Below are positions 17,590 through 25,542 of a stretch of 64,000 nt of DNA, piece after piece. The translations under genes were made by a program, and so were the position numbers. The notes under the pieces were generated by a model. The model did not search any database. It was not told the DNA's origin and saw only the letters and a program-made list of their open reading frames with translations. Source of the stretch: Shuttleworthella satelles DSM 14600 (lineage in GTDB: Bacteria; Bacillota; Clostridia; Lachnospirales; Lachnospiraceae); the NCBI RefSeq assembly GCF_000160115.1, contig NZ_GG665867.1, forward strand, positions 124,001-188,000, read 5' to 3'. Within the stretch, counting starts at the first letter, position 1, and every line of letters starts with the position of its first letter.

Positions 17590-17907
17590 ATGAGCCGAAT
17601 TGGCGACTATGTAAAGGAAAACCGACGCAGACTCGGCATCACCCAGGAGGAGTTCGCCGTCCGTTCCGGACTGGGTCTTCGCTTTGTGAGAGAGTTAGAG
17701 CAGGGCAAGAAGACCGTCCGTATGGACAAGGTCAACCAGGCCCTGCAGATGTTTGGAATGGAGGCCGTCCCCGGTCCCATATCGCAGACACATGAAGCAT
17801 CCTCAGCGGGCAGCGTCCCCTCTGCCAAAAAGGATAAGAAGAAAACAGAAAAGCCGTCGTCCCTTCCTGATCGATCGGAGGAGGAGGAAGATATCTGGCT
17901 TCTTTAA
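17590..17907 (+). CDS. HipB-like helix-turn-helix protein (105 aa), no toxin partner
   Basis: The first 65 residues (MSRIGDYVKENRRRLGITQE, EFAVRSGLGLRFVRELEQGK, KTVRMDKVNQALQMFGMEAV) are a textbook HipB/Y4mF-type antitoxin domain. The rest is a disordered, Lys/Ser/Glu-rich tail ending SEEEEDIWLL. HipB normally lies directly ahead of the HipA kinase toxin; here no hipA follows, so it is an orphan antitoxin-like repressor or a remnant. The start follows AAAAGGAGGCCATA. A palindrome over the promoter (17525-17544) fits autorepression. Confidence 0.8.
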   Translation: MSRIGDYVKENRRRLGITQEEFAVRSGLGLRFVRELEQGKKTVRMDKVNQALQMFGMEAVPGPISQTHEASSAGSVPSAKKDKKKTEKPSSLPDRSEEEEDIWLL

Positions 17908-17959
17908 GCCAGTTTCCTCAAGTCAGCTTACGCAAGTCAGTTTCCCCAAGTCAGTTTCC
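17908..17959 (+). repeat. 14-bp tandem repeat, about 3.7 copies
   Basis: Units gCCAGTTTCCTCAA, GTCAGCTTACGCAA, GTCAGTTTCCCCAA and GTCAGTTTCC lie immediately after the stop codon of the HipB-like gene. Non-coding. Confidence 0.75.
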
Positions 17960-18025
17960 GCCTTTCTCTTCCCGGAAGATGTCTGGGCGCAAACATCAGC
18001 AATGCGAGACGCACGCCGCCGGACG

Positions 18026-18084
18026 CAAAAAGAAAGGCTGATACGCACAGGCTTTTATGATCCAGCCAGTGCGTATCAGCCTTT
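18026..18084 (-). terminator. Terminator of the GH13 amylase gene
   Basis: AAAGGCTGATACGCAC (18033-18048) and GTGCGTATCAGCCTTT (18069-18084) form a perfect 16-bp stem around a 20-base loop. On the minus strand it is followed by CTTTTTGCG. It lies about 65 bp after the amylase stop and may also catch plus-strand transcripts from the HipB-like gene. Confidence 0.85.
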
Positions 18085-18148
18085 ACAGGTCAACGATTAA
18101 AACCGCCGTGTACCGAACGGTACGCAGGGTGGTCTGAGAGGACGGGGA

Positions 18149-19894
18149 TTACTCACCACCTTGATCCAGCCCCCTTCGAAGAATCGCATATCCCATGCCG
18201 CCCAGGATCTGATCACTGCAGCCCTCCTGCATCAGGAGTTCTCCCCCCTGCAGATCAGCACTGATATCAAATTCTTCTGCGCTGTTGTTCAGGCAGATGA
18301 TCAGTTCTTCCTCTTCATCGGAACGGGAGAAAATGTACAGGCCCGCTTCGTTCTTGCGAACCAGCCTGAACTTCCCATATGTGAGAACCGGATTCTGCTT
18401 TCGCAGAGCGATCAGACGCCTGAAGAAATCGCTGTAACCCAGTCCCGCTCTCTCCCAGGGCATCGGCCCGCGAAGAGCGGACTCCGTATCCCCGTCCATT
18501 CCAAGCTCATCTCCATAGAAGACGCAGGGAATCCCAGGAGATGTGAACAGGAATACTTCCGCCAGCTTGAATCTGTTCTCATCCCCCTGGCAGTCTGACA
18601 GGAAACGATTCACATCGTGGCTGTCAAGCAGGTTCAGCTGTACACGCAGACTGCTTGTGCGGTAACGCAAGAGCATTTTGGCAACCCGATCATGGAAGAC
18701 TTCCGTTCCGATCTTCCCTTGTCCGAAAAAATCCAGGCAGATCCTGCGAAAGCTGTAATTCATCGTGGAGTCAAACATATCCCCGTTGAGCCAGGTTTCA
18801 GCGCTCTCCCACACTTCTCCAATCAGAACGCTCTGCGGGTTGCTTGCCCTTGACACGCGCTTAAACTCCCGCCAGAATTCCCGATCCACTTCATTGGCCA
18901 CATCCAGCCGCCAGCCATCAATCCCAAACTCCTTTAGCCAGTATCGGCACACCTCCATAAAATAGGCCCTGACATCAGGATTTGACGTATTCCACTTTGG
19001 CATCTTGTGACTGTAAGCGAAACAGCTGTAGCGGGGTTTCTCTCCTCTTTTCCCTGACCTGATCACCGGATGTTCCAGACGATAAAACCAGTCCGCATAT
19101 TGGGACTTCGCGCCATTTTTGACGACATCATCAAATTTAGAAAAGTACCAGCTGCAATGATTAAAAACCCCGTCAATGATAATACGCATCCCCCGACGAT
19201 GCGCTTCTTTGACCAGATGACGAAAATCTTCATCTGTTCCAAGATTCGGCGAGATGTGAAAGTAATCCAGCAAATCGTATTTGTGATAGGCGCCTGCCGT
19301 AAAAATCGGATTTAAGTAGATGCAGTTAAATCCCAGCTCCTGAATATATCCAAGTTTTTCTCTGATGCTGTTGATTGTCCCTCCTAATCTGCTTTCGAGC
19401 TGAATCCCCCTCTCCCAGGGCATTTTCTCCCCAGCGGCATTCATCTCCTCTTTCTCACTTACGAAACTGTCCGGAAAGATGTTATAGACAATCGCCTCCT
19501 GAAACCACCTGGGTTCCCAGCCCAGCTCCTCCCTCCGGATATAGGGATACTGATAGCAGTCGTCGCTTTCCCGGGGAGGGATCTCCTCCGTCTGTTCCGC
19601 ATAGTGGTAGAGCATTTCCTCCTCGCTGATCAGCTGAAAATAATAGCAGACGCGTTCAAAGGGGGTCTCAAACGTCGCGTCAAAGTAGTCAAAGAGACCT
19701 GCGGACATGATCTTATCCATCTGGACAGGAATGAAATGGCTCGGGTCGCTGGGCGGCACCCGATCTCCATACCAGAGAACGACCCTCTCAACATTGTTCC
19801 TGGCGGTTCTGAGCCGAATGGTCATATTCGACTCCGTGTTCGCAAAGGCATATTGGGACAGGGGAATGTGTAATATGGCTTCTCGCTTAATCAT
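18149..19894 (-). CDS. GH13 alpha-amylase-family enzyme (neopullulanase/cyclomaltodextrinase-like)
   Basis: A 581-residue cytoplasmic protein with no signal peptide. Residues 1-130 resemble the N-terminal CBM34-type domain of neopullulanases (REAILHIPLSQYAFANTESN). The catalytic barrel shows IYLNPIFTAGAYHKYDLLDY, IIDGVFNHCSW, DGWRLDVANE with the nucleophile Asp near 331, LIGEVWE with the acid/base Glu near 360, and NLLDSHDVNRF with the third Asp near 427. It should hydrolyse maltodextrins or cyclodextrins that have been imported. It is monocistronic, with a strong terminator; no maltose transporter lies nearby. Confidence 0.92.
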   Translation of the reverse strand: MIKREAILHIPLSQYAFANTESNMTIRLRTARNNVERVVLWYGDRVPPSDPSHFIPVQMDKIMSAGLFDYFDATFETPFERVCYYFQLISEEEMLYHYAEQTEEIPPRESDDCYQYPYIRREELGWEPRWFQEAIVYNIFPDSFVSEKEEMNAAGEKMPWERGIQLESRLGGTINSIREKLGYIQELGFNCIYLNPIFTAGAYHKYDLLDYFHISPNLGTDEDFRHLVKEAHRRGMRIIIDGVFNHCSWYFSKFDDVVKNGAKSQYADWFYRLEHPVIRSGKRGEKPRYSCFAYSHKMPKWNTSNPDVRAYFMEVCRYWLKEFGIDGWRLDVANEVDREFWREFKRVSRASNPQSVLIGEVWESAETWLNGDMFDSTMNYSFRRICLDFFGQGKIGTEVFHDRVAKMLLRYRTSSLRVQLNLLDSHDVNRFLSDCQGDENRFKLAEVFLFTSPGIPCVFYGDELGMDGDTESALRGPMPWERAGLGYSDFFRRLIALRKQNPVLTYGKFRLVRKNEAGLYIFSRSDEEEELIICLNNSAEEFDISADLQGGELLMQEGCSDQILGGMGYAILRRGLDQGGE

Positions 19895-19993
19895 TCATCT
19901 CTCTCCTGGAAAACAGAGCCTTTCTGCTCTTCGCTCTCTTGGCCCTCCGGGTGTCAACTGTCGATAACTATATCACGATATCGGCCGGCTTTT

Positions 19994-20338
19994 CTACTCC
20001 CAGTCCTTCCAGGTCTTCGGCTGATAGCCGATCGTAGCCTGTCTGCCATTTCTGACAACAGGCATCTTCATAACCTGGGGATTCTCCAGGAGTTTATCAA
20101 AGCGATCTTCCTCAGCCAGATAGCGAAGAAGCGTCACCATCTTCTGATCCTTTGCCCTCTCGTCGATCAAAAGCTCCAGATGGCCTCCGACGGCATTTAA
20201 GACGGACCGCAATTCTCCCCTGGAGAAGCCTTTCTCCCTGAGATCGACACTCTGGAAACGAATTCCCCTCTCCTGAAAGAAGCGCTCGGCCTTGCGGGTA
20301 TCCGCGCTTTTCTTCACTCCAAAAATCTGAATATTCAC
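19994..20338 (-). CDS. ArsC/Spx-family protein lacking the catalytic cysteine
   Basis: About 114 residues. I start at a GTG (VNIQIFGVKKSADTRKAERF) because GAGGAGGAG precedes it; an ATG 12 codons upstream overlaps the end of the MATE gene. The thioredoxin-like fold is clear (RGIRFQSVDLREKGFSRGEL, MKMPVVRNGRQATIGYQP). In the family the loop after the first strand carries a redox cysteine (K-N-C-D-T or K-K-C-x-D-T); here the position reads K-K-S-A-D-T, so Ser replaces Cys and no cysteine remains in the core. It is therefore unlikely to be an arsenate reductase and may be a binding or regulatory relative. Overlaps or closely follows the MATE gene. Confidence 0.8.
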   Translation of the reverse strand: MNIQIFGVKKSADTRKAERFFQERGIRFQSVDLREKGFSRGELRSVLNAVGGHLELLIDERAKDQKMVTLLRYLAEEDRFDKLLENPQVMKMPVVRNGRQATIGYQPKTWKDWE

Positions 20339-20354
20339 CTTCTGCTCCTCCTCT

Positions 20355-21722
20355 TCACTCACGCAGGGGTTCAATCATCTCACAGCGAACCTTGCGATAG
20401 AAGATAATGGAAAGGGCCAGAGAAACCCCCTCCGCAATAATAAAACAGAACCATATGATATTCACATTTCCAAAAAGGGAGAGAAACCAGGCCACCGGCA
20501 GAAGGACAAACATCTGTCGTCCCAGGGAGACCACAAGGGAATAGGTGGACTTGGCAAAGGCCTGAAAAATCCCCCCGAAGAGGATTCCCACCGCGGCCAG
20601 AGGAAAATGAATGGAGATGATCCGCAGGGCGACGATTCCCATAGCAGTCACCTGCGGGCTTGCGTTAAAAAGCTTGAGCAGGCCATTGGGAAAGATCCAG
20701 AAGACCAGAGTTCCAGTAACCATAATCACTGCTGCCAGCATGATGCCAAAGCGAAGCGTCTGCTTGATGCGGTTCTTTCGTCTGGCCCCGTAGTTATATG
20801 CGAGGATCGGAATGATTCCATTGTTAAGACCAAATACCGGCATGAAGAAGAAGGACTGCAGCTTGAAGTAAATGCCGAAGATAGTCAGTCCATTATCCCC
20901 GGCCGCGTGACCCAGGATCAAATTCATGCCCCAGGACATGACAGAGCCGACAGCCATCATGGCAACCGTGGGAATGCCCACATAGTAGATTTCGCGCACC
21001 ATGGCCGCCTGCGGGCGAAAAACCCTGGCCAAAGACAGACGGAATTCACGGCAGAAATACAGGTTCAAAGAGAGTCCCACAGCAGCGGCCACGAACTGGC
21101 CGATAACAGTCGCGTAGGCTGCACCTGCAACGCCCATCTTCGAAAAGGGTCCGTGTCCGAAGATCATCATATAGTCCAGAATCGTATTGACAAGCGCGCC
21201 CGTGATCTGAGAAATCATGGACAAGTGACTGCGGCCGGTGGCCTGCAGCATCCGCTCAAAGGTCATCTGCAGAAAAAGTCCCGCGGAAAGTCCCAGGACG
21301 ATATGCAGGTAGTTCTCAGCGTAAGCAATCGTCTGTGCCTGAGAGGTCTGTCCATGAACAAAAGCGGAGGTCACTGTGATCGACAGGATCAGAAAGATAA
21401 GGTAGTTGATCAGATTCAGCAGAATCCCCGTATTAGCAGACGCACCCGCCTTTTGGGGATTCTTCTCTCCGAGAGAGCGGGATAAAATTGCATTAAATCC
21501 GACGCCGGTTCCGGATCCGAATGCGATCATCAGAGTCTGCAGAGGAAAGGCCACCGTCAGAGCCGCCACACCGTAGTTGGGATCATACTGACCGATAAAG
21601 TAGGAATCTACAATATTGTAGAGCGCCTGCACCAGCATGGAGATCATAATGGGAAAGGACATCGAAACAACCAGAGGCTTAATCGCCATGGTTCCCATCT
21701 TATTTTCTTTGTATTCAGACAT
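20355..21722 (-). CDS. MATE family efflux transporter
   Basis: A 455-residue inner-membrane protein with 12 predicted hydrophobic segments in two related halves. The family pattern is visible in PLVVSMSFPIMISMLVQALY, NIVDSYFIGQ, GTGVGFNAILSRSLG and, in the second half, GLNNGIIPILAYNYGARRKN. Such transporters export cationic drugs or metabolites using sodium or proton gradients; the substrate cannot be predicted. The start follows CGAGGAGAACAT. Followed closely by the ArsC-like gene. Confidence 0.92.
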   Translation of the reverse strand: MSEYKENKMGTMAIKPLVVSMSFPIMISMLVQALYNIVDSYFIGQYDPNYGVAALTVAFPLQTLMIAFGSGTGVGFNAILSRSLGEKNPQKAGASANTGILLNLINYLIFLILSITVTSAFVHGQTSQAQTIAYAENYLHIVLGLSAGLFLQMTFERMLQATGRSHLSMISQITGALVNTILDYMMIFGHGPFSKMGVAGAAYATVIGQFVAAAVGLSLNLYFCREFRLSLARVFRPQAAMVREIYYVGIPTVAMMAVGSVMSWGMNLILGHAAGDNGLTIFGIYFKLQSFFFMPVFGLNNGIIPILAYNYGARRKNRIKQTLRFGIMLAAVIMVTGTLVFWIFPNGLLKLFNASPQVTAMGIVALRIISIHFPLAAVGILFGGIFQAFAKSTYSLVVSLGRQMFVLLPVAWFLSLFGNVNIIWFCFIIAEGVSLALSIIFYRKVRCEMIEPLRE

Positions 21723-21929
21723 ATGTTCTCCTCGTTACAAATTGCTATGGTTCACGGGGCAGATAAGAAAACGAGACCGCATGACTGCGGCCCCGGCTTA
21801 CAGTGCAACAATACTAGCATATTTCCCCCTGCTTATCACGGGAAAATACAGGATTCCAACCTGTCCTGCAATGGTTCAGGCCAACCAGTCGCTTCCCTTA
21901 TCAGCTGCTGAATTTCCATTTTTATCCCT

Positions 21930-22205
21930 TCACCCGGATTCCTTTTTTATCTTCTCCAGCAATTCCCTGGCCCCCGGATGCTCCTTCCTGGCAGCGAACG
22001 AGGCCCACTTTCTCGCCTTGATCAGATTCTTCTCTCCATAGCTGCCAAGGAGATAACCCTCTGCCAGCTTCATAATTGCATCCAGATCCCCTGTCGCCGC
22101 CCTGTCAAAGAGGGCGATCCAGTCGGCATTGGCCATGGTTCCCCGAAAGGTTACTTTCTTCTTCCCGGCCCGCATCCGGGCCTTCTGATTGTTGAAATAT
22201 GCCAT
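21930..22205 (-). CDS. Small Sel1-repeat-like protein (91 aa)
   Basis: Starts MAYFNNQKARMRAGKKKVTF after GGTGGAGAA. The central part (ADWIALFDRAATGDLDAIMK, LAEGYLLGSYGEKNLIKARK, WASFAARKEHPGARELLEKI) looks like a pair of Sel1/TPR-type helical repeats, with the A-x-x-G-x-x-x-A spacing of Sel1 units. Basic N-terminus, no membrane segment. Role unknown; such repeats mediate protein-protein contacts. Confidence 0.6.
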   Translation of the reverse strand: MAYFNNQKARMRAGKKKVTFRGTMANADWIALFDRAATGDLDAIMKLAEGYLLGSYGEKNLIKARKWASFAARKEHPGARELLEKIKKESG

Positions 22206-22343
22206 TTCTCCACCATCTTGTTCTCTCTATTTTCACTGATTCCAATCAGTGAAACCCACACAGTCCAATTTTACTTCAAGCTGATTCCATGATTTTGGAC
22301 GTCATGCGCCCGCCTCCCATTGCCCCTGGAAAAGCGGCCGGTC

Positions 22344-23516
22344 TTATTGATGATCTGCGGAATGTACGCTTGACGAATCTCTCTCTGCCCTGGTCACTTC
22401 CCGCAGGGCCGCTCTGACTTTCAGCGTGGACACTTTGGTTCCGTAAAAATCCTTCCTGGAGCAGCCGGCCCTGCCACCGCCAGCGCAGGCGCAGGCGCAG
22501 GCACAGCTCCCGCCGCCTCCGCTTCCTCTTCCGTGAAAATAAGCCCTGCCACTACCCGCATTGGCATCATAGGTATCCACCAGGGTCTTCCCCCTCCCCA
22601 GAAAACGAAGGAGGACAAAGACCAGGACGGGACCGCCCAGCATAATCAGGACCAGATAGAGATAGAGATTGCCATTGGGACGGATGCTGCTGCCATCCAC
22701 AAAGCCATAGGCGTCCGGATCATAGGAGACACTGACCGTCATTTTCTCTCCCTGGTCCAAGCCTGTGCGCCCGGCATGGTAGTACTGCCTGCCGTCAATC
22801 ATGAGGGTCTGCGCTTCCTGCCCATCATCTGATCGCAGAAACCCATCCGTTTGCCTGACCTTATCCGTCCCCCAGTAGATGTTCATCTCATCGACCGGCG
22901 TATCGTCAAACCAACCGGGCGTGAAGGTATAAACTACCTTCCGGTTCTCCGAATCCTCCTGGAAAATATTGTACTGGGTCAGTTCAAAGGAGAAGTCAAC
23001 AATATCTCCCGCGTAGTATTTGCCATCCAGGTCGACACGCGCATAGTCTCCTCCCTGATCACGCATATACTTGACGCTCTTGACTGTATCACTTTTGCCC
23101 TCAAAGTCTTTGGCGTGCTGATTGCCGATTCCTATCTTAACCCAGGTCAGAGGCCCCTCCGAACTGTCATCCAGGACTTTCCATTTCAGATCATAGCGAA
23201 TGCGGGCGGAGCCATCCTCATTGATCGTCAGGCGAATGTCATAGCGCTGAATTTCATCCAGGGGATAGGACTTGTAGGCATAGACCCTGCCAGCGCCCTG
23301 CTCTCCTCTCGCAAGAGGAGCGCCTGTTTCCCTGCCGGAGACCCTCTGCTCTTTATCTGACCGGATTGCCTCAGTCAGAGAAATTCTTGTTCCGAAAGAC
23401 AGAATCCCGGACAGTACAAAAACCATGCCCAGCAGAAAACCGGGCAGGGACAGATACCGGCCAATAAATTTATTTTTCCGCTTTCCTCTTCTCATGCGAA
23501 TACGCTCCGATCTCAT
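22344..23516 (-). CDS. DUF2207-like membrane protein with CACACAC tail, likely radical SAM substrate
   Basis: A 390-residue protein. Basic N-terminus (RMRRGKRKNK), one membrane segment (about 22-42), an exported beta-rich DUF2207-like domain (about 80-275; RYDIRLTINEDGSARIRYDL) and a second membrane segment (about 283-304) followed by RFLGRGK, so the C-terminus should be cytoplasmic. The tail carries GGGGSCACACACAGGGRAGC: cysteines at 338, 340, 342, 344 and 352, then SRKDFYGTK. The ATG directly abuts the stop codon of the radical SAM gene, so the two are translated together. I infer that the Cys-Ala repeat is the site modified by that enzyme. I recall similar Cys-Ala tails in other Firmicutes but no characterised product. 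Confidence 0.8.
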   Translation of the reverse strand: MRSERIRMRRGKRKNKFIGRYLSLPGFLLGMVFVLSGILSFGTRISLTEAIRSDKEQRVSGRETGAPLARGEQGAGRVYAYKSYPLDEIQRYDIRLTINEDGSARIRYDLKWKVLDDSSEGPLTWVKIGIGNQHAKDFEGKSDTVKSVKYMRDQGGDYARVDLDGKYYAGDIVDFSFELTQYNIFQEDSENRKVVYTFTPGWFDDTPVDEMNIYWGTDKVRQTDGFLRSDDGQEAQTLMIDGRQYYHAGRTGLDQGEKMTVSVSYDPDAYGFVDGSSIRPNGNLYLYLVLIMLGGPVLVFVLLRFLGRGKTLVDTYDANAGSGRAYFHGRGSGGGGSCACACACAGGGRAGCSRKDFYGTKVSTLKVRAALREVTRAERDSSSVHSADHQ

Positions 23517-25322
23517 TCAAACGCTTTCTGATCTGGCGCGAACATATTCCGAACCAACATTCTCATCTGGCTCATCCCCCTCCCGCTGACTGAGCGGACA
23601 GAAGAGACTATTCTTCGCCGAATGCGTTCGAATCTGCCTGGTTCGCGGCGCATTCCAGATCTTCTTCCAGGGGTCCTGCAGCATGTTCCCCAGCGGACGG
23701 TCTGACAGCCAGGACTGACATGGGACGAGATCCCCGTTCGGGGCGATGGCCATGTTGGAGAGAGCGGCTCCGCATCCCGGTACATCCAGCGCCAAAGCCC
23801 GCAGAGTCCCACTGTCCACCAGTCCCGGCGAGGTGAAATTAAGTTCCATGTCATGAGCATAGACGAAATCGCAGGCCTCTTTCAAGATCTGAGTCAACAT
23901 CTTTTCTGTCAGTGTCGACGCTCTGGACCCGATTGACCTCGCGTTGCCGGTTACAATCAAACCGGAGACTGTAACGAAGCGAACCCCCAATCCATACAGA
24001 AAGCGCAGGGTCTTCAGGTAATCCGCGTTGACAGAGCAGAGAGGGGTATTGACAGAAATGCCTAAACCCGCGGCCAGGGCATTGCGGATTCCGGCGACCG
24101 TCTCATCGAAGCGGTCTGCCCCGACCAGATGGTTGTGCACATGGCGGTCGGCAGAGTAGAAGGTGATCTGTACGTTATCCAGCTCTGCCCAGGCCAGCTT
24201 CTGACAGAAATCCTCTGTGAGTCTGACTCCGTTGGTGTTGAGGCGGGTGATGAACCAGCGGGCGTAGGCGATCAGTTCCGGCAGATCCTCCCGCATGGTG
24301 GGCTCGCCCCCTGTGAAGGTCAGCTGTGAAATCCCCGCCTGATAACAGCGGTCAATGATCTGCTTCCACTCCCCGGTGGACAGCTCTCTGACCTGCCCCA
24401 TTTCCTGGCCTGCCGCATAGCAGTGAAGACATCTCTGATTGCAGTGCCAGCGCCCATCTTTTGTCATCGCGGAAACCATGAGATCCATCCGGTGAGGTGC
24501 CGGCATATAAGGCGCATAATCCCCAAGCGCCATATCTCTCAGTTCAGCATCCGGTTCCCGCCCGCTGTTGATATCCTCAATGACCCCCATCAGGGTCTCC
24601 AGTTCATGAGCTAATTGAGCCACAGAAGCTCCCGTGTAGTATTTCTGCACATTTCCAAAAGCTTCCTGCAGGACTTCCGCCAAGTGATTACTACTCGTGA
24701 CGGAATTCCGGTCATTTTTCTCCTCCGCGAAGACCCCATCTCTACCCCCGAAGGCCGGTGTCCCTTCTCTAGTCTCTTTCCTGCCCCCGGAGACCGGCGA
24801 CCCCTCTCTGGTCTCTTTCCTGCCCCCGGAGACCGGCGACCCCTCTCTGGCCTCTTTCCTGCCCCCGGAGACCAGCAACCCCTCTCTGGCCTCTTTCCTG
24901 CCCCCGGAGACCGGCAACCCTTCTCTGGCCTCTTTCCTGCCCCCGGAGACTGGCAACCCTTCTCTGGCCGCTTTCCTGCCCCCGGAGACCGGCGACCCTT
25001 CTCTGGCCGCTTTCCTGCCCCCGGAGACTGGCAACCTTTCTTTGACCTTTTCCTCTGCCGGAAGTCTCCTGTACGTCCCTGATCCCGATACTGACATGCG
25101 GGCATTGATCACTTCAATCACTTCCGCCAGAAGAATCGCCCTGTAACGTGAAAGGGGCAGGAAATCCTTTCCATTGATGATGACAATGGCCGGCGGCCTC
25201 CTGCCCAAAACATAGCGGGGAAAAATCAGGTGCAGACGCAGTACATCGCTGGTCCCCGGATTCCATGTGGTATGGAAGGCTCTGCCGGCATGCCTTTTCA
25301 TATACAGCTCTTCTGCCAGCAT
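23517..25322 (-). CDS. Radical SAM enzyme with internal 13-residue repeats
   Basis: A 601-residue protein; the start follows AGAGGAGTTATC. Residues 1-95 form a separate N-terminal domain (SDVLRLHLIFPRYVLG, PPAIVIINGKDFLPL). Residues 97-187 are seven copies of a 13-residue repeat (LPVSGGRKEAREG type) plus a decayed eighth. A helical segment follows, then the radical SAM core with CNQRCLHCYAAGQ (Cys294, Cys298, Cys301), TFTGGEPTMREDLPELI and LNTNGVRL. The C-terminus has a short SPASM/twitch-like set (PGCGAALSNMAIAPNGDLV, PCQSW, LFCPL). The architecture is that of enzymes that modify peptides or proteins. The next gene, abutting without a gap, encodes a Cys-Ala-Cys repeat protein, its probable substrate. 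Confidence 0.88.
   Translation of the reverse strand: MLAEELYMKRHAGRAFHTTWNPGTSDVLRLHLIFPRYVLGRRPPAIVIINGKDFLPLSRYRAILLAEVIEVINARMSVSGSGTYRRLPAEEKVKERLPVSGGRKAAREGSPVSGGRKAAREGLPVSGGRKEAREGLPVSGGRKEAREGLLVSGGRKEAREGSPVSGGRKETREGSPVSGGRKETREGTPAFGGRDGVFAEEKNDRNSVTSSNHLAEVLQEAFGNVQKYYTGASVAQLAHELETLMGVIEDINSGREPDAELRDMALGDYAPYMPAPHRMDLMVSAMTKDGRWHCNQRCLHCYAAGQEMGQVRELSTGEWKQIIDRCYQAGISQLTFTGGEPTMREDLPELIAYARWFITRLNTNGVRLTEDFCQKLAWAELDNVQITFYSADRHVHNHLVGADRFDETVAGIRNALAAGLGISVNTPLCSVNADYLKTLRFLYGLGVRFVTVSGLIVTGNARSIGSRASTLTEKMLTQILKEACDFVYAHDMELNFTSPGLVDSGTLRALALDVPGCGAALSNMAIAPNGDLVPCQSWLSDRPLGNMLQDPWKKIWNAPRTRQIRTHSAKNSLFCPLSQREGDEPDENVGSEYVRARSESV
24762..25034 (-). repeat. 39-bp tandem repeat inside the radical SAM gene (7 copies plus a partial)
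   Basis: Seven in-frame 39-bp units encode 13-residue repeats of the form (L/S)PVSGGRK(A/E)(A/T)REG; an eighth decayed copy continues to about 24735. Units differ by only a few bases, several of them third-position or Ala/Glu/Thr swaps, which points to recent expansion. The repeat lies between the N-terminal domain and the radical SAM core. Confidence 0.95.
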
Positions 25323-25542
25323 GATAACTCCTCTCTGCGCAAATGTACCAAATCACAATATTTCGCATTCAGGCTCCTGCTTCATCCCCACGTAGGAGGA
25401 GTCAAATTTTGAGGCATCTGCCTGGGACTCCACATCAGCCTTCATCCCATGCAAGAGAGGGCAGACCTTTGTCCATGCGACATGAACATTGTTTTCATCC
25501 TCGCTTCTCCTTCGTGCAGGAGTCGCCTTCATGCAAGAGACG

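Noticed and set aside
24762-25034. Possible CRISPR array
   Set aside because: Units are contiguous without unique spacers and lie within a coding frame.
24615-25146. Long open frames on the plus strand and in a second minus frame across the radical SAM repeat
   Set aside because: The 39-bp unit is a multiple of three, so any frame free of stops in one unit stays open; there is no ribosome site or family resemblance.
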